Shown here piece by piece: positions 33,791 through 43,340 of a stretch of 64,000 nt of DNA. Source of the stretch: Deltaproteobacteria bacterium. Lineage in GTDB: Bacteria > Myxococcota_A > UBA796 > UBA2385. Both the position numbers and the translations under genes were made by a program. Where the stretch lies: positions 124,001-188,000 of the forward strand of contig JAGYJW010000005.1 in the NCBI GenBank assembly GCA_018401435.1, in the 5' to 3' direction. Each line of letters starts with the position of its first letter. The stretch's first letter is position 1. The notes under the pieces are model-generated. The model was given only the letters and a program-made list of their open reading frames with translations. It was not told the DNA's origin and made no database searches.

Positions 33791-36048
33791 CAGGGGGTCG
33801 AGGAGGCGCCCGGGTCGGGGGCGCTGGCATCCGCCAGGGCGCTGCTGGCGCTGGTGCTGCCCTGGGTTGCGCCATTGCAGGTGGAGCAGTCGATGCGAAC
33901 GCGCCCGTAGCCGCCATTCCCACCAATCCGCACATGGCTGGATTCGCCCAGGCCGCCCGACGCATTCACGCTGCCCGTCGCGAGGTCAACCGTGTCGGCA
34001 ACCAGGAAGATGGAGCCGCCCGCGCCGCCCCCGGCCCCATAGGTCCAGGTGCCCCAGGCCCAGTAGGCCGTGCTGCCGCCCGTTGCGAGCAGGCCATCAG
34101 CACCGTCCACATCGATGGTGCTGGCGCCGATATAGAGCACACCACCACCATTCCCACCGGGACCAGGATTCTCGCCGGGGTTGTCGTTGCCACCATTCCA
34201 GACGCCACCCCCACCGGAACCCAGGTAGATCGCGGTCAGGTTGGCGTCGCCGTAGCTGCTGCCCGCAGCAGGGGCCGTATAGCTGCCGCCATTCCACGAG
34301 GCGCCGGCCGTGGCGCCGCCTCCGTGGTTCCCGCCGCCGCCGGTCACATTGGCGCCGCCGCCGCCCAGGTTGGCCGCATAGCCGCCATTGGCCTGGTTGT
34401 AGGGGCCACCATAATAGCCGCCAATGCCCAGCCCGCCGTAGCTCTCGCCCTGGTAGGCGTCGCAGTTGTTGCAGCCGCCCGTAGCCCCACCGGCAAAGCC
34501 CAGGGCCGCGACCGACACGCTGCCCCCGCTGGCCACCGACAAGGTGCCAGCAGCGCGGAAGGCCAACACGCCCCCGCCCGCACCATTCCACGCGCCGGTG
34601 CTCAGGCTGCCGGTCGCAGACACCGCCACATCGCTGTAGTTGGGCACCCGCTGCACCACCACGACCTGGTCGCTCAGATCGCTGTTGTCGGTCTCGCCGT
34701 AGATCTCGACCAGGTCCCGGGACAGATCGAGCCCCAAGGCGCCCACCGCCGCCACCGTGGCGAACTCATGGGCCCCCACGGACGCATGGGCGCCGCTGGA
34801 CCCCTGCAGGTTGATGACCAGCACCTCGTCCCCGACGGCCAGGCCCGCGGGCGCCTCGTTCAGGGTGAGGCTGGCGCCGTTGATGCCGCTGATTCCATAG
34901 CTGACCGCGTCGGCCACGCTGCGCCCATTGCTGGCGTCCACCGACAGGTCGGTGCTGCCGGTCACGGTCAGTGCGCCATCGGCCCCCGTGCCCGCATAGA
35001 GCCCGTTGTCGGCCGACCCATCGCAGTCGTTGTCCAGGTCGTCCCAACGCTCGGGAGCGCCGGTGTAGACCGTCGCGTCGCTGTCGTCGCAGTCCCGGTC
35101 ATCGGATACCGTTCCGGATGCCGGGTTGCAGCTGCGGCTGGCCCGGGTGGCGTCGCCTTGCCCATCGCCATCGGCGTCGACATACCAGGTGCCGGCATCG
35201 GCGGCGTCGTCCTCGTCCACCGCACCATCGCAGTCGTTGTCGATGAGGTCGCACAGCTCGGTGGCGTCGGGATTCACCGCCGTCTCTGCATCATCGCAAT
35301 CCCCAGACCGCGCCGCATAGCCGAGCGGCGGCGTGCAGGCCTCGGTGACAAAGGCGGCGTCCCCCCACAGATCCAAGTCTGCATCCAGGTAGTAGGCGGT
35401 GGTCACGCCTTCGTCCACGCTGCCGTCGCAGTCGTTGTCGAACTCATCGCAGATCTCGACGGCACCCGGGTAGCTGGCCGGATCCCGGTCGTTGCAATCG
35501 GTGCCTTCGGCGACCGCATCGTCAGGCGGATCACAGCTCTCCACCGGCAGATCCGGGTCGCCATATCCATCGGCGTCCCCATCGGTATACCAGGTTGTCT
35601 GTACCTCTTCGTCAATCTCGCCATCGCAGTCGTTGTCGAGGCCGTCGCAGCGCTCCGGCGCACCGGGCCAGGCCGTGGGCTGGCTGTCGTCGCAGTCCGC
35701 GTCGTTGTCCACCCAGCTGGCGTCGGGGGGCGAACAGGCCAGCTGGACCTGCTCGGGGTCACCGTAGCCGTCGGAATCGCCATCCCGGTAGAAGGCCACC
35801 GCGTCTTCGGCGTCGCCTTCGTCGATCTCGCCGTCACAGTCGTTGTCGCGCTGATCGCAGCGCTCGGCGGCGCCGGGGTTGATGCTGGCGTCCTGGTCGT
35901 CACAGTCCTCGTCGGCCGCAAAGCCGTCGCCGTCTTCATCCAGGCCGGGAGAGCCCCCCAGGCCGCCGGTGTCGACCTGACCCCCCTTGTCGCCGACGCG
36001 ACAGCCCAGGCTGAGGAGGAGGGGGAAGAGGAGCAGAGAGGGACGCAT
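33787..36048 (-). CDS. MopE-type repeat lipoprotein with glycine-rich C-terminal domain
   Basis: A 753-residue lipoprotein (MRPSLLLFPLLLSLGC). Residues 30-345 hold five MopE-like repeats of about 60 residues, each with DGDGYGDP, DCDD and CDGxIDEG-type elements (for example NDCDGEIDEGD, DNDADCDD, ERCDGLDNDCDG), typical of myxobacterial metal-binding surface proteins. In the fifth repeat the Cys is replaced by Trp (ERWDDLDNDCDG). A beta-rich domain follows (SLTLNEAPAGLAVGDEVLVI), then a strongly Gly-rich region (GGGGANVTGGGGNHGGGATA). It is probably a copper- or calcium-binding outer-surface protein. The stop overlaps the methyltransferase start. Confidence 0.85.
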   Translation of the reverse strand: MRPSLLLFPLLLSLGCRVGDKGGQVDTGGLGGSPGLDEDGDGFAADEDCDDQDASINPGAAERCDQRDNDCDGEIDEGDAEDAVAFYRDGDSDGYGDPEQVQLACSPPDASWVDNDADCDDSQPTAWPGAPERCDGLDNDCDGEIDEEVQTTWYTDGDADGYGDPDLPVESCDPPDDAVAEGTDCNDRDPASYPGAVEICDEFDNDCDGSVDEGVTTAYYLDADLDLWGDAAFVTEACTPPLGYAARSGDCDDAETAVNPDATELCDLIDNDCDGAVDEDDAADAGTWYVDADGDGQGDATRASRSCNPASGTVSDDRDCDDSDATVYTGAPERWDDLDNDCDGSADNGLYAGTGADGALTVTGSTDLSVDASNGRSVADAVSYGISGINGASLTLNEAPAGLAVGDEVLVINLQGSSGAHASVGAHEFATVAAVGALGLDLSRDLVEIYGETDNSDLSDQVVVVQRVPNYSDVAVSATGSLSTGAWNGAGGGVLAFRAAGTLSVASGGSVSVAALGFAGGATGGCNNCDAYQGESYGGLGIGGYYGGPYNQANGGYAANLGGGGANVTGGGGNHGGGATAGASWNGGSYTAPAAGSSYGDANLTAIYLGSGGGGVWNGGNDNPGENPGPGGNGGGVLYIGASTIDVDGADGLLATGGSTAYWAWGTWTYGAGGGAGGSIFLVADTVDLATGSVNASGGLGESSHVRIGGNGGYGRVRIDCSTCNGATQGSTSASSALADASAPDPGASSTPW

Positions 36049-36145
36049 GAAGACTCCGGCCGCAGCCCCAGGCTATCACCGGCTGCGGCCATCCTCGCGG
36101 GAAGGGAGGCCACCGGCGGTCCCAAAGCACGTTAGCCGCGCGGCG

Positions 36146-37042
36146 ATGCCTCCCAAGAACACCGACCCCGCCGACGCCCGCTCCGCCGCGCGCCCCGACC
36201 AGCCCTCGGTGATTCGCCGCTTCTTGATGTGGTGGTTCTCGTGGCCGGCCAGCCCCTCGGTCACCGTGAACATCGCGGTGGACATGACCGCCGCCCAGGC
36301 CTACCTCGCCCGCATCAACGCCCAGGCGGGGGAGCGGGTCAGCCTGCAGCACCTGCTTTGTGGCGCGGTGGGGCGCACCCTGGGCGCCTTTCCGATGGCC
36401 CGGGCCCGCATTCGGGGCCACGAGATCCTCGCCGAGCAGGCCGTATCGGTGGCCATGCCCGTGAACCTGATCGGCCACGCCGAAGGGCAGAAGCGCGAGC
36501 TGGGCATGGTGGTGGTCAACGACGCCCACCGGCTGGATCTGCGGTCGCTGGCCGCGGCCACCCGAAAGAGCGTAGACGGAGAACGATCGGGCAAACCCGA
36601 CAATGCCCTCATCCGCTTCATGCTGCAGCTGGGGGAGGGCCTGCAGGGACCCCTGCTGCACCGCAGCCTGGACGCGCTGGACCGGGCACGGCTGCTGCCC
36701 CGGGTGGACCAGCAGCTGCGCAAGATGGCGCCCATCACCACCGCACTGACCAACCCGGGCGCGGCCCTGGCCGACGCGCCGGGCGTCCTGCTGCGGGGTG
36801 GGTCGGTGTCCATCCCCCAGCGCCTGGTGCATGTGGCCACCCTGTGGGGCATCACGCCGGTTCAATCCGAGGTGGTGCCGGTCGACGGCATTCCGGCGGT
36901 GCGGCCCATGTTGCCGGTGATGCTGGTCTTTGACCACCGGCTGATGGATGGGGTCTATGCGGGCCGGGTGCTGCTGCACTTCTGCGCCCTGCTGCAGGAT
37001 CCCGACGCCTGCTTCGGGGCCGACGGTCGTCTTCAGGCCTGA
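36146..37042 (+). CDS. 2-oxoacid dehydrogenase E2-type acyltransferase catalytic domain protein
   Basis: A 298-residue protein with the catalytic fold of dihydrolipoamide acyltransferases and chloramphenicol acetyltransferase. It starts SVTVNIAVDMTAAQAYLARI, has VNLIGHAEGQKRELGMVVVN, and ends with the active-site pattern VFDHRLMDGVYAGRVL (HxxxDG). There is no lipoyl or peripheral-subunit-binding domain, so it is not a complete E2 and probably acylates another substrate. ATG 36146 was preferred over longer starts that read into the divergent lipoprotein gene's promoter. It overlaps the convergent membrane-protein gene by 10 nt. Confidence 0.8.
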   Translation: MPPKNTDPADARSAARPDQPSVIRRFLMWWFSWPASPSVTVNIAVDMTAAQAYLARINAQAGERVSLQHLLCGAVGRTLGAFPMARARIRGHEILAEQAVSVAMPVNLIGHAEGQKRELGMVVVNDAHRLDLRSLAAATRKSVDGERSGKPDNALIRFMLQLGEGLQGPLLHRSLDALDRARLLPRVDQQLRKMAPITTALTNPGAALADAPGVLLRGGSVSIPQRLVHVATLWGITPVQSEVVPVDGIPAVRPMLPVMLVFDHRLMDGVYAGRVLLHFCALLQDPDACFGADGRLQA

Positions 37043-37566
37043 TCCGGCAAGTCAGGCGGAACCGGCAGGCGCCCACCCCGCAGGGCCACCAGCGACCAGC
37101 CCAGCAGGGAGAGCAAGCCCACGCTGAGGCCCGCGACGACCCCGGCGTCCACGAGGCCCCGCCAGGGCTGCGGCACCAGGCGGATCACCAGCACCAGGGC
37201 GACCACCATGGCGGTGATGCCCCAGGACACGGCGAGGCGCCGCCGGGTGGCATGCACCATGCCGGCGCAGAAGAGCGGCGCCAGCAGGATCCACAGGGGG
37301 CGGGGCTGCTGGGCCAGGCAGCGCGCACGAACCACGGCCCGCGGAGAGAAGGCCTGGTGGAAGCCCTTGACCCCCTCCCCAAGCGCCATGGCGAGCACCC
37401 ACACCACCCCGAAGATGAAGTGCTGGCGCTCAATCCCAGCGATAAATGCACCCTGGACATGCCCGATCAGCCGCAGGATGGCAGAGAGCAGGATCCAGGC
37501 CAGCCCGCCGACACCCCAGAGGGCGCCCAGCAGGCCCAAGGCGCGGTGGGGAGGAGCAGGGGGCAT
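37033..37566 (-). CDS. Polytopic membrane protein of unknown function
   Basis: A 177-residue protein with four or five hydrophobic spans (LGLLGALWGVGGLAWILLSA, FIFGVVWVLAMALGEGVKGF, PLWILLAPLFCAGMVHATRR, SWGITAMVVALVLVIRLVPQ, GVVAGLSVGLLSLLGWSLVA). It has no motif I can assign. ATG 37566 gives a start before the first span. It lies 20 nt after the folE-like gene on the same strand. Confidence 0.65.
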   Translation of the reverse strand: MPPAPPHRALGLLGALWGVGGLAWILLSAILRLIGHVQGAFIAGIERQHFIFGVVWVLAMALGEGVKGFHQAFSPRAVVRARCLAQQPRPLWILLAPLFCAGMVHATRRRLAVSWGITAMVVALVLVIRLVPQPWRGLVDAGVVAGLSVGLLSLLGWSLVALRGGRLPVPPDLPDQA

Positions 37567-37586
37567 GGGTCCGCGGGCGTGGGGAC

Positions 37587-38114
37587 TCAGGGAGCGCGGT
37601 GAAGGGCGCCGCGGAGGTCGGGGTCTTCGGCCCCGCGCAGGGCGGTCACCTCGAAGCTGCCGCAGGACCGGGCGCCGCGCATCTCCACACAGAGCTGCCG
37701 CGCGACCAGGCGCACCCCCACCGCCCGCGCGCCGATGGCATCTTGCAGGTGGTCGGCCAGCTGGGCCGCGAGGCGCTCCTGCACCTGGGGACGCCGGCTG
37801 AGGGCCTGCAACACCCGGGGATACCAGCCCAGACCGGCCAACGCGCCCCCGGGCCGCACCGCGATGGTGCAGGTCCCAAAAAAGGGCAGCAGGTGGTGGG
37901 CGCAGAGGCTGTAGAAGGGCAGATCCCGCAGCACCACCAGGTCTTCGCTGGTGGTGGGCATGGGGGTGACGCCGGGGGCTTCGCGGGGCAGGAAGTCGCC
38001 CAGGAAGCCCGCCACCAGGCCCGGCGTGCGGATCATCTCGGGATCGCCTGCGAAGCCCAGCGCGGCGAGGGCCTTGGCGAAGTGGTCGGCTGCGGCGGCA
38101 GGATCGGCGGACAT
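37587..38114 (-). CDS. GTP cyclohydrolase I-like protein (FolE family, divergent)
   Basis: A 175-residue FolE homologue. The Zn-binding motif YSLCAHHLLPFFG is intact, as is RRPQVQERLAAQLADHL and the final Cys in LCVEMRGARS. Two usual active-site positions differ. The catalytic HxC His is Gln (ARQLCVEMRG versus AEHMCMTMRG), and the Lys of GLSKLAR is replaced (GLGWYPR). FolE normally converts GTP to dihydroneopterin triphosphate for folate synthesis. These changes make normal activity doubtful, so I do not apply the folE symbol firmly. The length is close to, but a little shorter than, typical bacterial FolE. Confidence 0.78.
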   Translation of the reverse strand: MSADPAAAADHFAKALAALGFAGDPEMIRTPGLVAGFLGDFLPREAPGVTPMPTTSEDLVVLRDLPFYSLCAHHLLPFFGTCTIAVRPGGALAGLGWYPRVLQALSRRPQVQERLAAQLADHLQDAIGARAVGVRLVARQLCVEMRGARSCGSFEVTALRGAEDPDLRGALHRAP

Positions 38115-38202
38115 CGCCCACCGCTAACCCAAGTGAGCGGGCCGCAGATGAAATAGGCCGACCCCTGGTGCGTCTCTGCCGCAGTCCAAACCGGAGGCCG
38201 CC

Positions 38203-38829
38203 ATGGACACCTGGACCTTCATCAGCCCCGACTTCTTCGACCTCGGCGTCATCGTGCAGCAAGGCGTCGCCGTCATGATGGGCCTGTCGCTGGCGGCGGT
38301 CTGCGGCTTGAGGGCCTTCCTGCCCCTGCTGGTGATCAGCCTGCTGGGCATGTCGGGCCATGTGGAGCTGGGCGAGTCCTTTGGCTGGATGGCCTCCCCG
38401 GTCGCCCTGATCTGCTTCCTGTCGGCGGTGATCGCCGAAGTGGCCGCCGACAAGTTCCCGCTGGTGGACCACGCCATGGACAGCGTCGGCGTGCTGGTCA
38501 AGCCCACCGCCGCCGCCATCGCCACGGCCAGCATGGTCACCGGCTTCGACCCCCTGCTCACCCTGGTGCTGGGCTTGCTCACCGGCGGCGTCGTCGCCGA
38601 GGCGGTGCATGTGGCCAAGGCCAAGGCGCGGGTGGCCAGCAGCGCCCTCACCGGCACGGTGGCCAACCCCGTCCTGAGCGTGGCCGAGGACGGCCTCGCG
38701 CTGGCTGGGGTCGCCTTGTCCGTCCTGCTGCCCGCGGTGGCCGGACTCACCGTGATCACGGCCATCGCCCTCTTCTTCATCTGGCGGCACCGGCGCAACA
38801 GCCGCAGCCGGGCGCTCGCCCTGGCGTAG
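38203..38829 (+). CDS. DUF4126 family membrane protein
   Basis: A 208-residue membrane protein with the DUF4126 pattern: ACGLRAF-type opening (SLAAVCGLRAFLPLLVISLL), ASPVALICFLSAVIAEVAAD, KFPLVDHAMDSVG, and a long hydrophobic C-terminal pair (LALAGVALSVLLPAVAGLTV, ITAIALFFIWRHRRN). About six spans are predicted. Its function is unknown. It is divergent from the FolE-like gene and precedes the HAD-hydrolase gene by 45 nt. Confidence 0.85.
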   Translation: MDTWTFISPDFFDLGVIVQQGVAVMMGLSLAAVCGLRAFLPLLVISLLGMSGHVELGESFGWMASPVALICFLSAVIAEVAADKFPLVDHAMDSVGVLVKPTAAAIATASMVTGFDPLLTLVLGLLTGGVVAEAVHVAKAKARVASSALTGTVANPVLSVAEDGLALAGVALSVLLPAVAGLTVITAIALFFIWRHRRNSRSRALALA

Positions 38830-38874
38830 CGCGGCGCTCTCAACGGCCTACATTGGACTCCACTTGGAGGACCG

Positions 38875-39690
38875 ATGCTGGAGCCCGCCCCCCGCCGCGC
38901 CCGCGGCTACCGCCCCCGATTCGCCAGTCCCCAGCAAGACGCCCTGCTGGACCGCTTCATCGCCGCCGCCCGCGCCGCAGGAGATGGCGGCGTCGGCGTC
39001 TTCGATCTGGACGGCTGCCTCTTCGACAACCGCCCCCGCATCGTGCAGATCTGGCGGGAGTTGGCCAGCCGGGCCGACCTGCCCGCCCTCTATCGGGTGG
39101 CGCCCGAGCATTTTCTGGACTGGGACCACCGGCGCACCTTTGCCAACGCCGGCCTGAGCGACACCGAGATCGCCGAGGCGCTCCCCCACGCAGAGCCCAC
39201 CTTCTTCCGCAATTTCTTTGATGGCGAGTATTGCGTGCACGACCACCCCATGCCCGGCGCGTCGCGGCTGGTGTGGGCCTGCTACCGGGCGGGCTTGTCG
39301 GTGGTCTACCTGACGGGCCGCCACGAGCAGATGCGGGAGGGCACCGAGCGGTCGCTGGTGCGCTGCGGCTTTCCCCTGGGCCGGCCCGGCACGAAGCTGG
39401 TCATGAAGCCCGACATGGAGACCGACGACCTACCCTTCAAGCGCGAGGCGCTGCGGGAGATCCGCAGCCTGGGCAAAGCCGCCGTCCTCATCGACAACGA
39501 GCCCGGCAACGTCAACATCTTTCGCGAGACCTGCCCGGGCGCCCTGGTGCTGTGGATGGAGACGGACCACTCGCCCCGCCCGATCGAGCCCAACCCCGCC
39601 ATCCCGGGCATCCGCGGCTTTCTGCGCTGCGCCGACCCTTCGGCAGAGCTGGGCGAGGGCATGGGACCGGCCGGCAGCGGCCCGGCCTGA
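38875..39690 (+). CDS. HAD-superfamily hydrolase
   Basis: A 271-residue HAD hydrolase. Motif I is GVFDLDGCLFDN (Asp44, Asp46). The motif II Thr is in VVYLTGRHEQMREG, the motif III Lys is in LPFKREALREI, and the motif IV acid is in AAVLIDNEPGNVNIF. The layout, with a long segment between motifs I and II carrying the cap (FFRNFFDGEYCVHDHPM), resembles phosphatases acting on small phosphorylated metabolites. The substrate is not deducible. It ends 13 nt before the convergent SnoaL-like gene. Confidence 0.85.
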   Translation: MLEPAPRRARGYRPRFASPQQDALLDRFIAAARAAGDGGVGVFDLDGCLFDNRPRIVQIWRELASRADLPALYRVAPEHFLDWDHRRTFANAGLSDTEIAEALPHAEPTFFRNFFDGEYCVHDHPMPGASRLVWACYRAGLSVVYLTGRHEQMREGTERSLVRCGFPLGRPGTKLVMKPDMETDDLPFKREALREIRSLGKAAVLIDNEPGNVNIFRETCPGALVLWMETDHSPRPIEPNPAIPGIRGFLRCADPSAELGEGMGPAGSGPA

Positions 39691-39703
39691 GCGGTGGCGC
39701 GGG

Positions 39704-40147
39704 TCAGGAGTAGTGATCGGGGTCGAGCAGGGTGAGGTCTTCGCTGCCGGCGACCGGGCTGCCGTGGTGCAGCACCATGCGCCATTGCCCGCCTTCGCGG
39801 TGGAAGAGGTTGGTGGCGGCCACCCGGGCCTGGCTGGTGCCGGCCGCAGAGACAGCGCTGACCACCTCGACACAGCTCACCCAGGCCACCTCACCCAAGA
39901 CCTGCACCTCGACCTCGGCCGGGGCGACCCGAAGCCAGCCCTGCCCCGAAAATATGGCTATGAAGCCACTCTTCACGTCGTCCCACCCGCACAGGGGCTC
40001 CCAGCCGGGGTGCACGCAGCGCACGGCGGGGCCATGGGACCAGACCGCGGACATGGCATCCATGTCCATGGCCTGAAAGGCCTTGTAGAAGGCGGCATTT
40101 GCGGCGAGAGCGCTCGCGATTCCGGTGGGGTCGATGGGATCGGTCAT
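39704..40147 (-). CDS. SnoaL-like (NTF2 fold) protein
   Basis: A 147-residue protein with the NTF2-like / SnoaL pattern: an N-terminal helix with MDMDAMSAVWSHGPAVRCVH, then GWEPLCGWDDVKSGFIAIFS and beta strands VAWVSCVEVVSAVSA and WRMVLHHGSPV. Members of this fold bind small molecules or act as ketosteroid isomerase-like enzymes, and the type is common in bacterial genomes. No substrate is indicated. ATG 40147 was preferred because it begins just before helix 1. Confidence 0.8.
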   Translation of the reverse strand: MTDPIDPTGIASALAANAAFYKAFQAMDMDAMSAVWSHGPAVRCVHPGWEPLCGWDDVKSGFIAIFSGQGWLRVAPAEVEVQVLGEVAWVSCVEVVSAVSAAGTSQARVAATNLFHREGGQWRMVLHHGSPVAGSEDLTLLDPDHYS

Positions 40148-40205
40148 GGCACCCGCTATCGCGATGGCGAGCGGCAGGGCGGGCCGGCGAAGGGCGGGAG
40201 CGCCG

Positions 40206-41049
40206 TCACCAGACCAGCCAGACGACCACCCCCGAAGCGGCGAGGCCGGCCAGCCCCCAGGTGGCCCCGGCATAGGCCTTCTGGCGGCCAAAGGCGGCGT
40301 TGAGGTCGTTCAGGGTGCCGGCGGACTCCATCTGCCCGTTCTGGGCCAGGGCGAGCCGGCGGCTGCCCTGGACAGCAGCGCGGCGCTTCCGGCAGCGATC
40401 AGCGGCCAGGCCGGACGCCGCTTGCCCACCGCCGCGACCGGCTGGGGCCGGGCGCTCAAGGGCCCGGTGTGAATGACCACACGCTCACCGGGGTCGAGGA
40501 TCAAGACGCGGGTGGCATAGCGGGCCTCTCCATCGGCCTCGAGCACCTGCACGAGGTGGTAGCCGAGGGAGCCTCGGCGGGCAGGGGGGCGAGGGCGCCG
40601 TCGATGGCCGTCATCCAGCCCTCGGCGGTCTCGGTCTCGAGCACCAGGGTGCCCCGACCCGTCGGTCGGTCGGCGACGGCGGCGTCATAGACGGCGCGGG
40701 TGTCTGCCCCATAGTCCAGGTTCCACAGCTCCGGGGCGATACCATGGGCCGTGGCAAAGGCGAGCCGGGCGCCATCGGCCGCGCCGCTGAAGTGCAGCCG
40801 GGCGCCCTCGATCAAGAATAAGCGGGCGGCGAGGCGGGGCTCCACCCGTGGGCCGCAGGACAGGCTGGCGTCCACCTGCTCCGACAGCCCCGGATAGTCG
40901 TCGAAACGACCTTCCAGCACGGCCCTTTCGGCGTGATCAAGGAGCATGGCGCGATCGGCAGGGCTGCATTCGGCGCGGGCGGACGGGCTGGCACCCAGGA
41001 AGGCCAGAACGGCCAAACCGAGACGACTCCAGCTGAACAAAGGTGCCAT
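40206..41049 (-). pseudogene. Secreted membrane-anchored protein gene, frameshifted
   Basis: It starts at ATG 41049 with the signal peptide MAPLFSWSRLGLAVLAFLGA. The mature part (ECSPADRAMLLDHAERAVLE, LFLIEGARLHFSGAADGARL) resembles a small TPR-like or PEG-type helical protein. Near 40545 it shifts into LVQVLEADGEARYATRVLIL, and near 40375 into ARLALAQNGQMESAGTLNDL, which ends with a membrane span (YAGATWGLAGLAASGVVVWL) and TGA at 40208-40206. The three frames give one plausible protein of about 280 residues: signal, helical body and a C-terminal membrane anchor. It lies 24 nt downstream of the kinase-PEGA gene on the same strand. Confidence 0.55.
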
Positions 41050-41073
41050 GGACGCAATTCCCAAGGATGAGGG

Positions 41074-43340
41074 CTATTGGGTGGTGCTGAGGGCGGCGGT
41101 GCCGACCTCCCAATGGAAGGCGTTGCGGCGCAAGGTGCTCACCGTAACGTTCTGCACCACCTCGATGCCGTTGTGCACCATGCGAACCTTGTGGGTGCCG
41201 CCAGTCAGCGGGACGCGGGTGGCCGGGCCCGCCTGGGCCAAGTAGCGATCGTCTACATAGACCTTGGCGCCCACCGGCGCCGAGGTGAAGGACACGGGGA
41301 TGGTGGCCACCGGCTCGGGAGCAGGGGCCGGCGGAGCGGAGGCCGCCGCCTCGGGGGCAGGTTGCACCTCTGGCGCGGGGCCGGCGCGGGGGCTGGAGTC
41401 GGAGCGGGCTCGGGTGCGGAGGCGGGGGCGGCCTGGGGGCGCTGGCTGGCGCGGGGGCGGCCGCGGGGATGGCGCGGGAGCGGCCGCGACCGCGACCGGG
41501 GCGCGCGGGGGCGGGGCTGCCACCTTGCGCGCGGAGGGTGCCGGGGCCGGAGCGGCGGCGACCTCGGCGGCTGGGGGAAGCGCGGCCTCGGGCGCCACTG
41601 CGGGCGCCTCCAGCAGCGGGGCGAGGTCGGGCGGCGGCGCAACGGCCGTGGGCATGCGGGGCGGGGCTCCTCTGGACTCGGCCCGAGCAGGGCCGCCGCG
41701 AGGCCCGCGGCCACGAGCAAGCCAGCCCCAACGCCCACCCGCATGGGCCAGGGCGAAGCCGGGGCGGGTCGGACCTGCGGCTTGGGCAGCGGCGGCAGGG
41801 CAGGAGCGGCAGCGGGCGTCCGCGCGGCGGCCGAAGCCGGCGCGGTGGGCAGGCGGCGCGGCTGCATGCGGGTGGCGTTGGCATCGGTCGTGGACCGCTC
41901 TGGCAGGGCCGGAGGCAGGTGCTGGGGCAGCGACGGCGTGTCCGGCGCGTCGGGGATGTAGGTGTCGGCCAGAGAAAGTGGGCTGGGCTGGCCTGCAGAC
42001 GGCGCGGGCACCTCCGCCGGAACAGCGGGCTCGTCGCTGTCTTCGGGCAGATAGGTCTCTGCCGGGGCGACGGGCTGTGGCGCGCGGGGTTGCAGCCGCA
42101 GCACGCCCGACATCGTCAGCCCCGAGTCGGCGTCGGGGTCTGGAGAGGAGGAGGCGGCGCCTTGGCGGCTTCGCACGGCATCCGAGGGGGCCTCGGACGA
42201 GGGTGGGCGCGGGACCCGCTCGGACAGGCGCGCCCAGAATGCCGGGTCCGGCAGCGGCTGGTCCTTCATCTTGGCCGCGCGCTCGGCCATCAAGCCGGGT
42301 ACGACCCTGGGGGCAAAGCGGGCGAGGCCCTCGCCCGGCGCGCGCTCGGCCAGGGCCAGGGCCTGCTCCTGGACATCGGCCGCCACCATCCGCTCGTCCT
42401 CATGAAAGGCGAACATGCCGCGCACCAGGTCATCCAAGGCCTGCCGTGTGGCCCGGTCCCAGTCCACCGAAGGGAGCACGGACAGCACGCTGTCGAGGTG
42501 GGCGGCGAAACGTTCGGGCTGCAGCGGCGCCCGAATCAGCTGGCCGCCAGTCAACAGCTCAACCAGCGTGACGCCGAGCGCGTAGATGTCAACCGCCCGC
42601 CCAGCGCGACCATAAAGCCACTGTTCGGGCGCCATATAGCGCGTGGTGCCGAATTGCATCGAGGCCGTGAGCCCCTCCCGCGATTCGGCCTCGCTGCGGG
42701 CGACCCCGAAGTCCAGGACCTTGACCCCGCCATAGCGACCCAGGAGCAAGTTCGCGGGCTTGATGTCGCGGTGGACCACCTGCAAGGTGCGCGTTCCGGA
42801 GACCGGCCTTGCAGCGGACCCGCCACGCGCCCCCGGCCGCTGCTGTGGATCGGCATCGCCGACGTTGATGACGGTATTCCACGCGGCGTCCAAGGCGCTG
42901 GCCACCGTCGCGACGATCTCGAAGACGCTGCGGGCAGGCAAGCCTTGGTTCTTCCCCTCGACGGGCTTCAACGCGACACTCTTCAACGCGACGCTGCAAT
43001 CCACCCCATCGACATATTCCATGAAAACAACGGGCCGACCGTCGATCTCACGCAAATCGTAGACCTTGACGATGGCGGGGTGGTTGAGCAGGGCCAGCAG
43101 GCGGGCCTCGTCCCGCTGCCGACCGGCGATATCGCCCAGATTGGCCATCTCGCCGCTGAGCACCTTGATGGCGACGGTGCGATCCAGCCCGCTGTCATCC
43201 AGGACCTTGGCCAGGTAGACCGCACCAAAGCCACCGACGCCCAGCACCTCGCGGACGTCGATGCGCGGGCGGGTGGGACGCAGCCCAGCACCTGGGATCT
43301 CGGATCCTCCCCCGGCACCGGCTGGCCCTCCCCCCCTCAT
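41074..43340 (-). CDS. Ser/Thr protein kinase with C-terminal PEGA domain
   Basis: The kinase domain (about residues 27-345) is intact: glycine loop LGVGGFGAVYLAK, Lys59 (VAIKVL), HRDIKPANLLL, DFGVARS and APEQW. A linker with acidic/Pro repeats follows, then a membrane span (MRVGVGAGLLVAAGLAAALL). The extracytoplasmic part is Pro/Ala-rich and then a PEGA domain (FTSAPVGAKVYVDDRYLAQA, THKVRMVHNGIEVVQNVTVS). The protein is read in one frame to about 41665 and in another from about 41655. Within the Pro/Ala linker both frames carry linker-like sequence, so at least two compensating shifts are needed. The ATG overlaps the preceding membrane-protein stop (ATGA). Confidence 0.8.
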
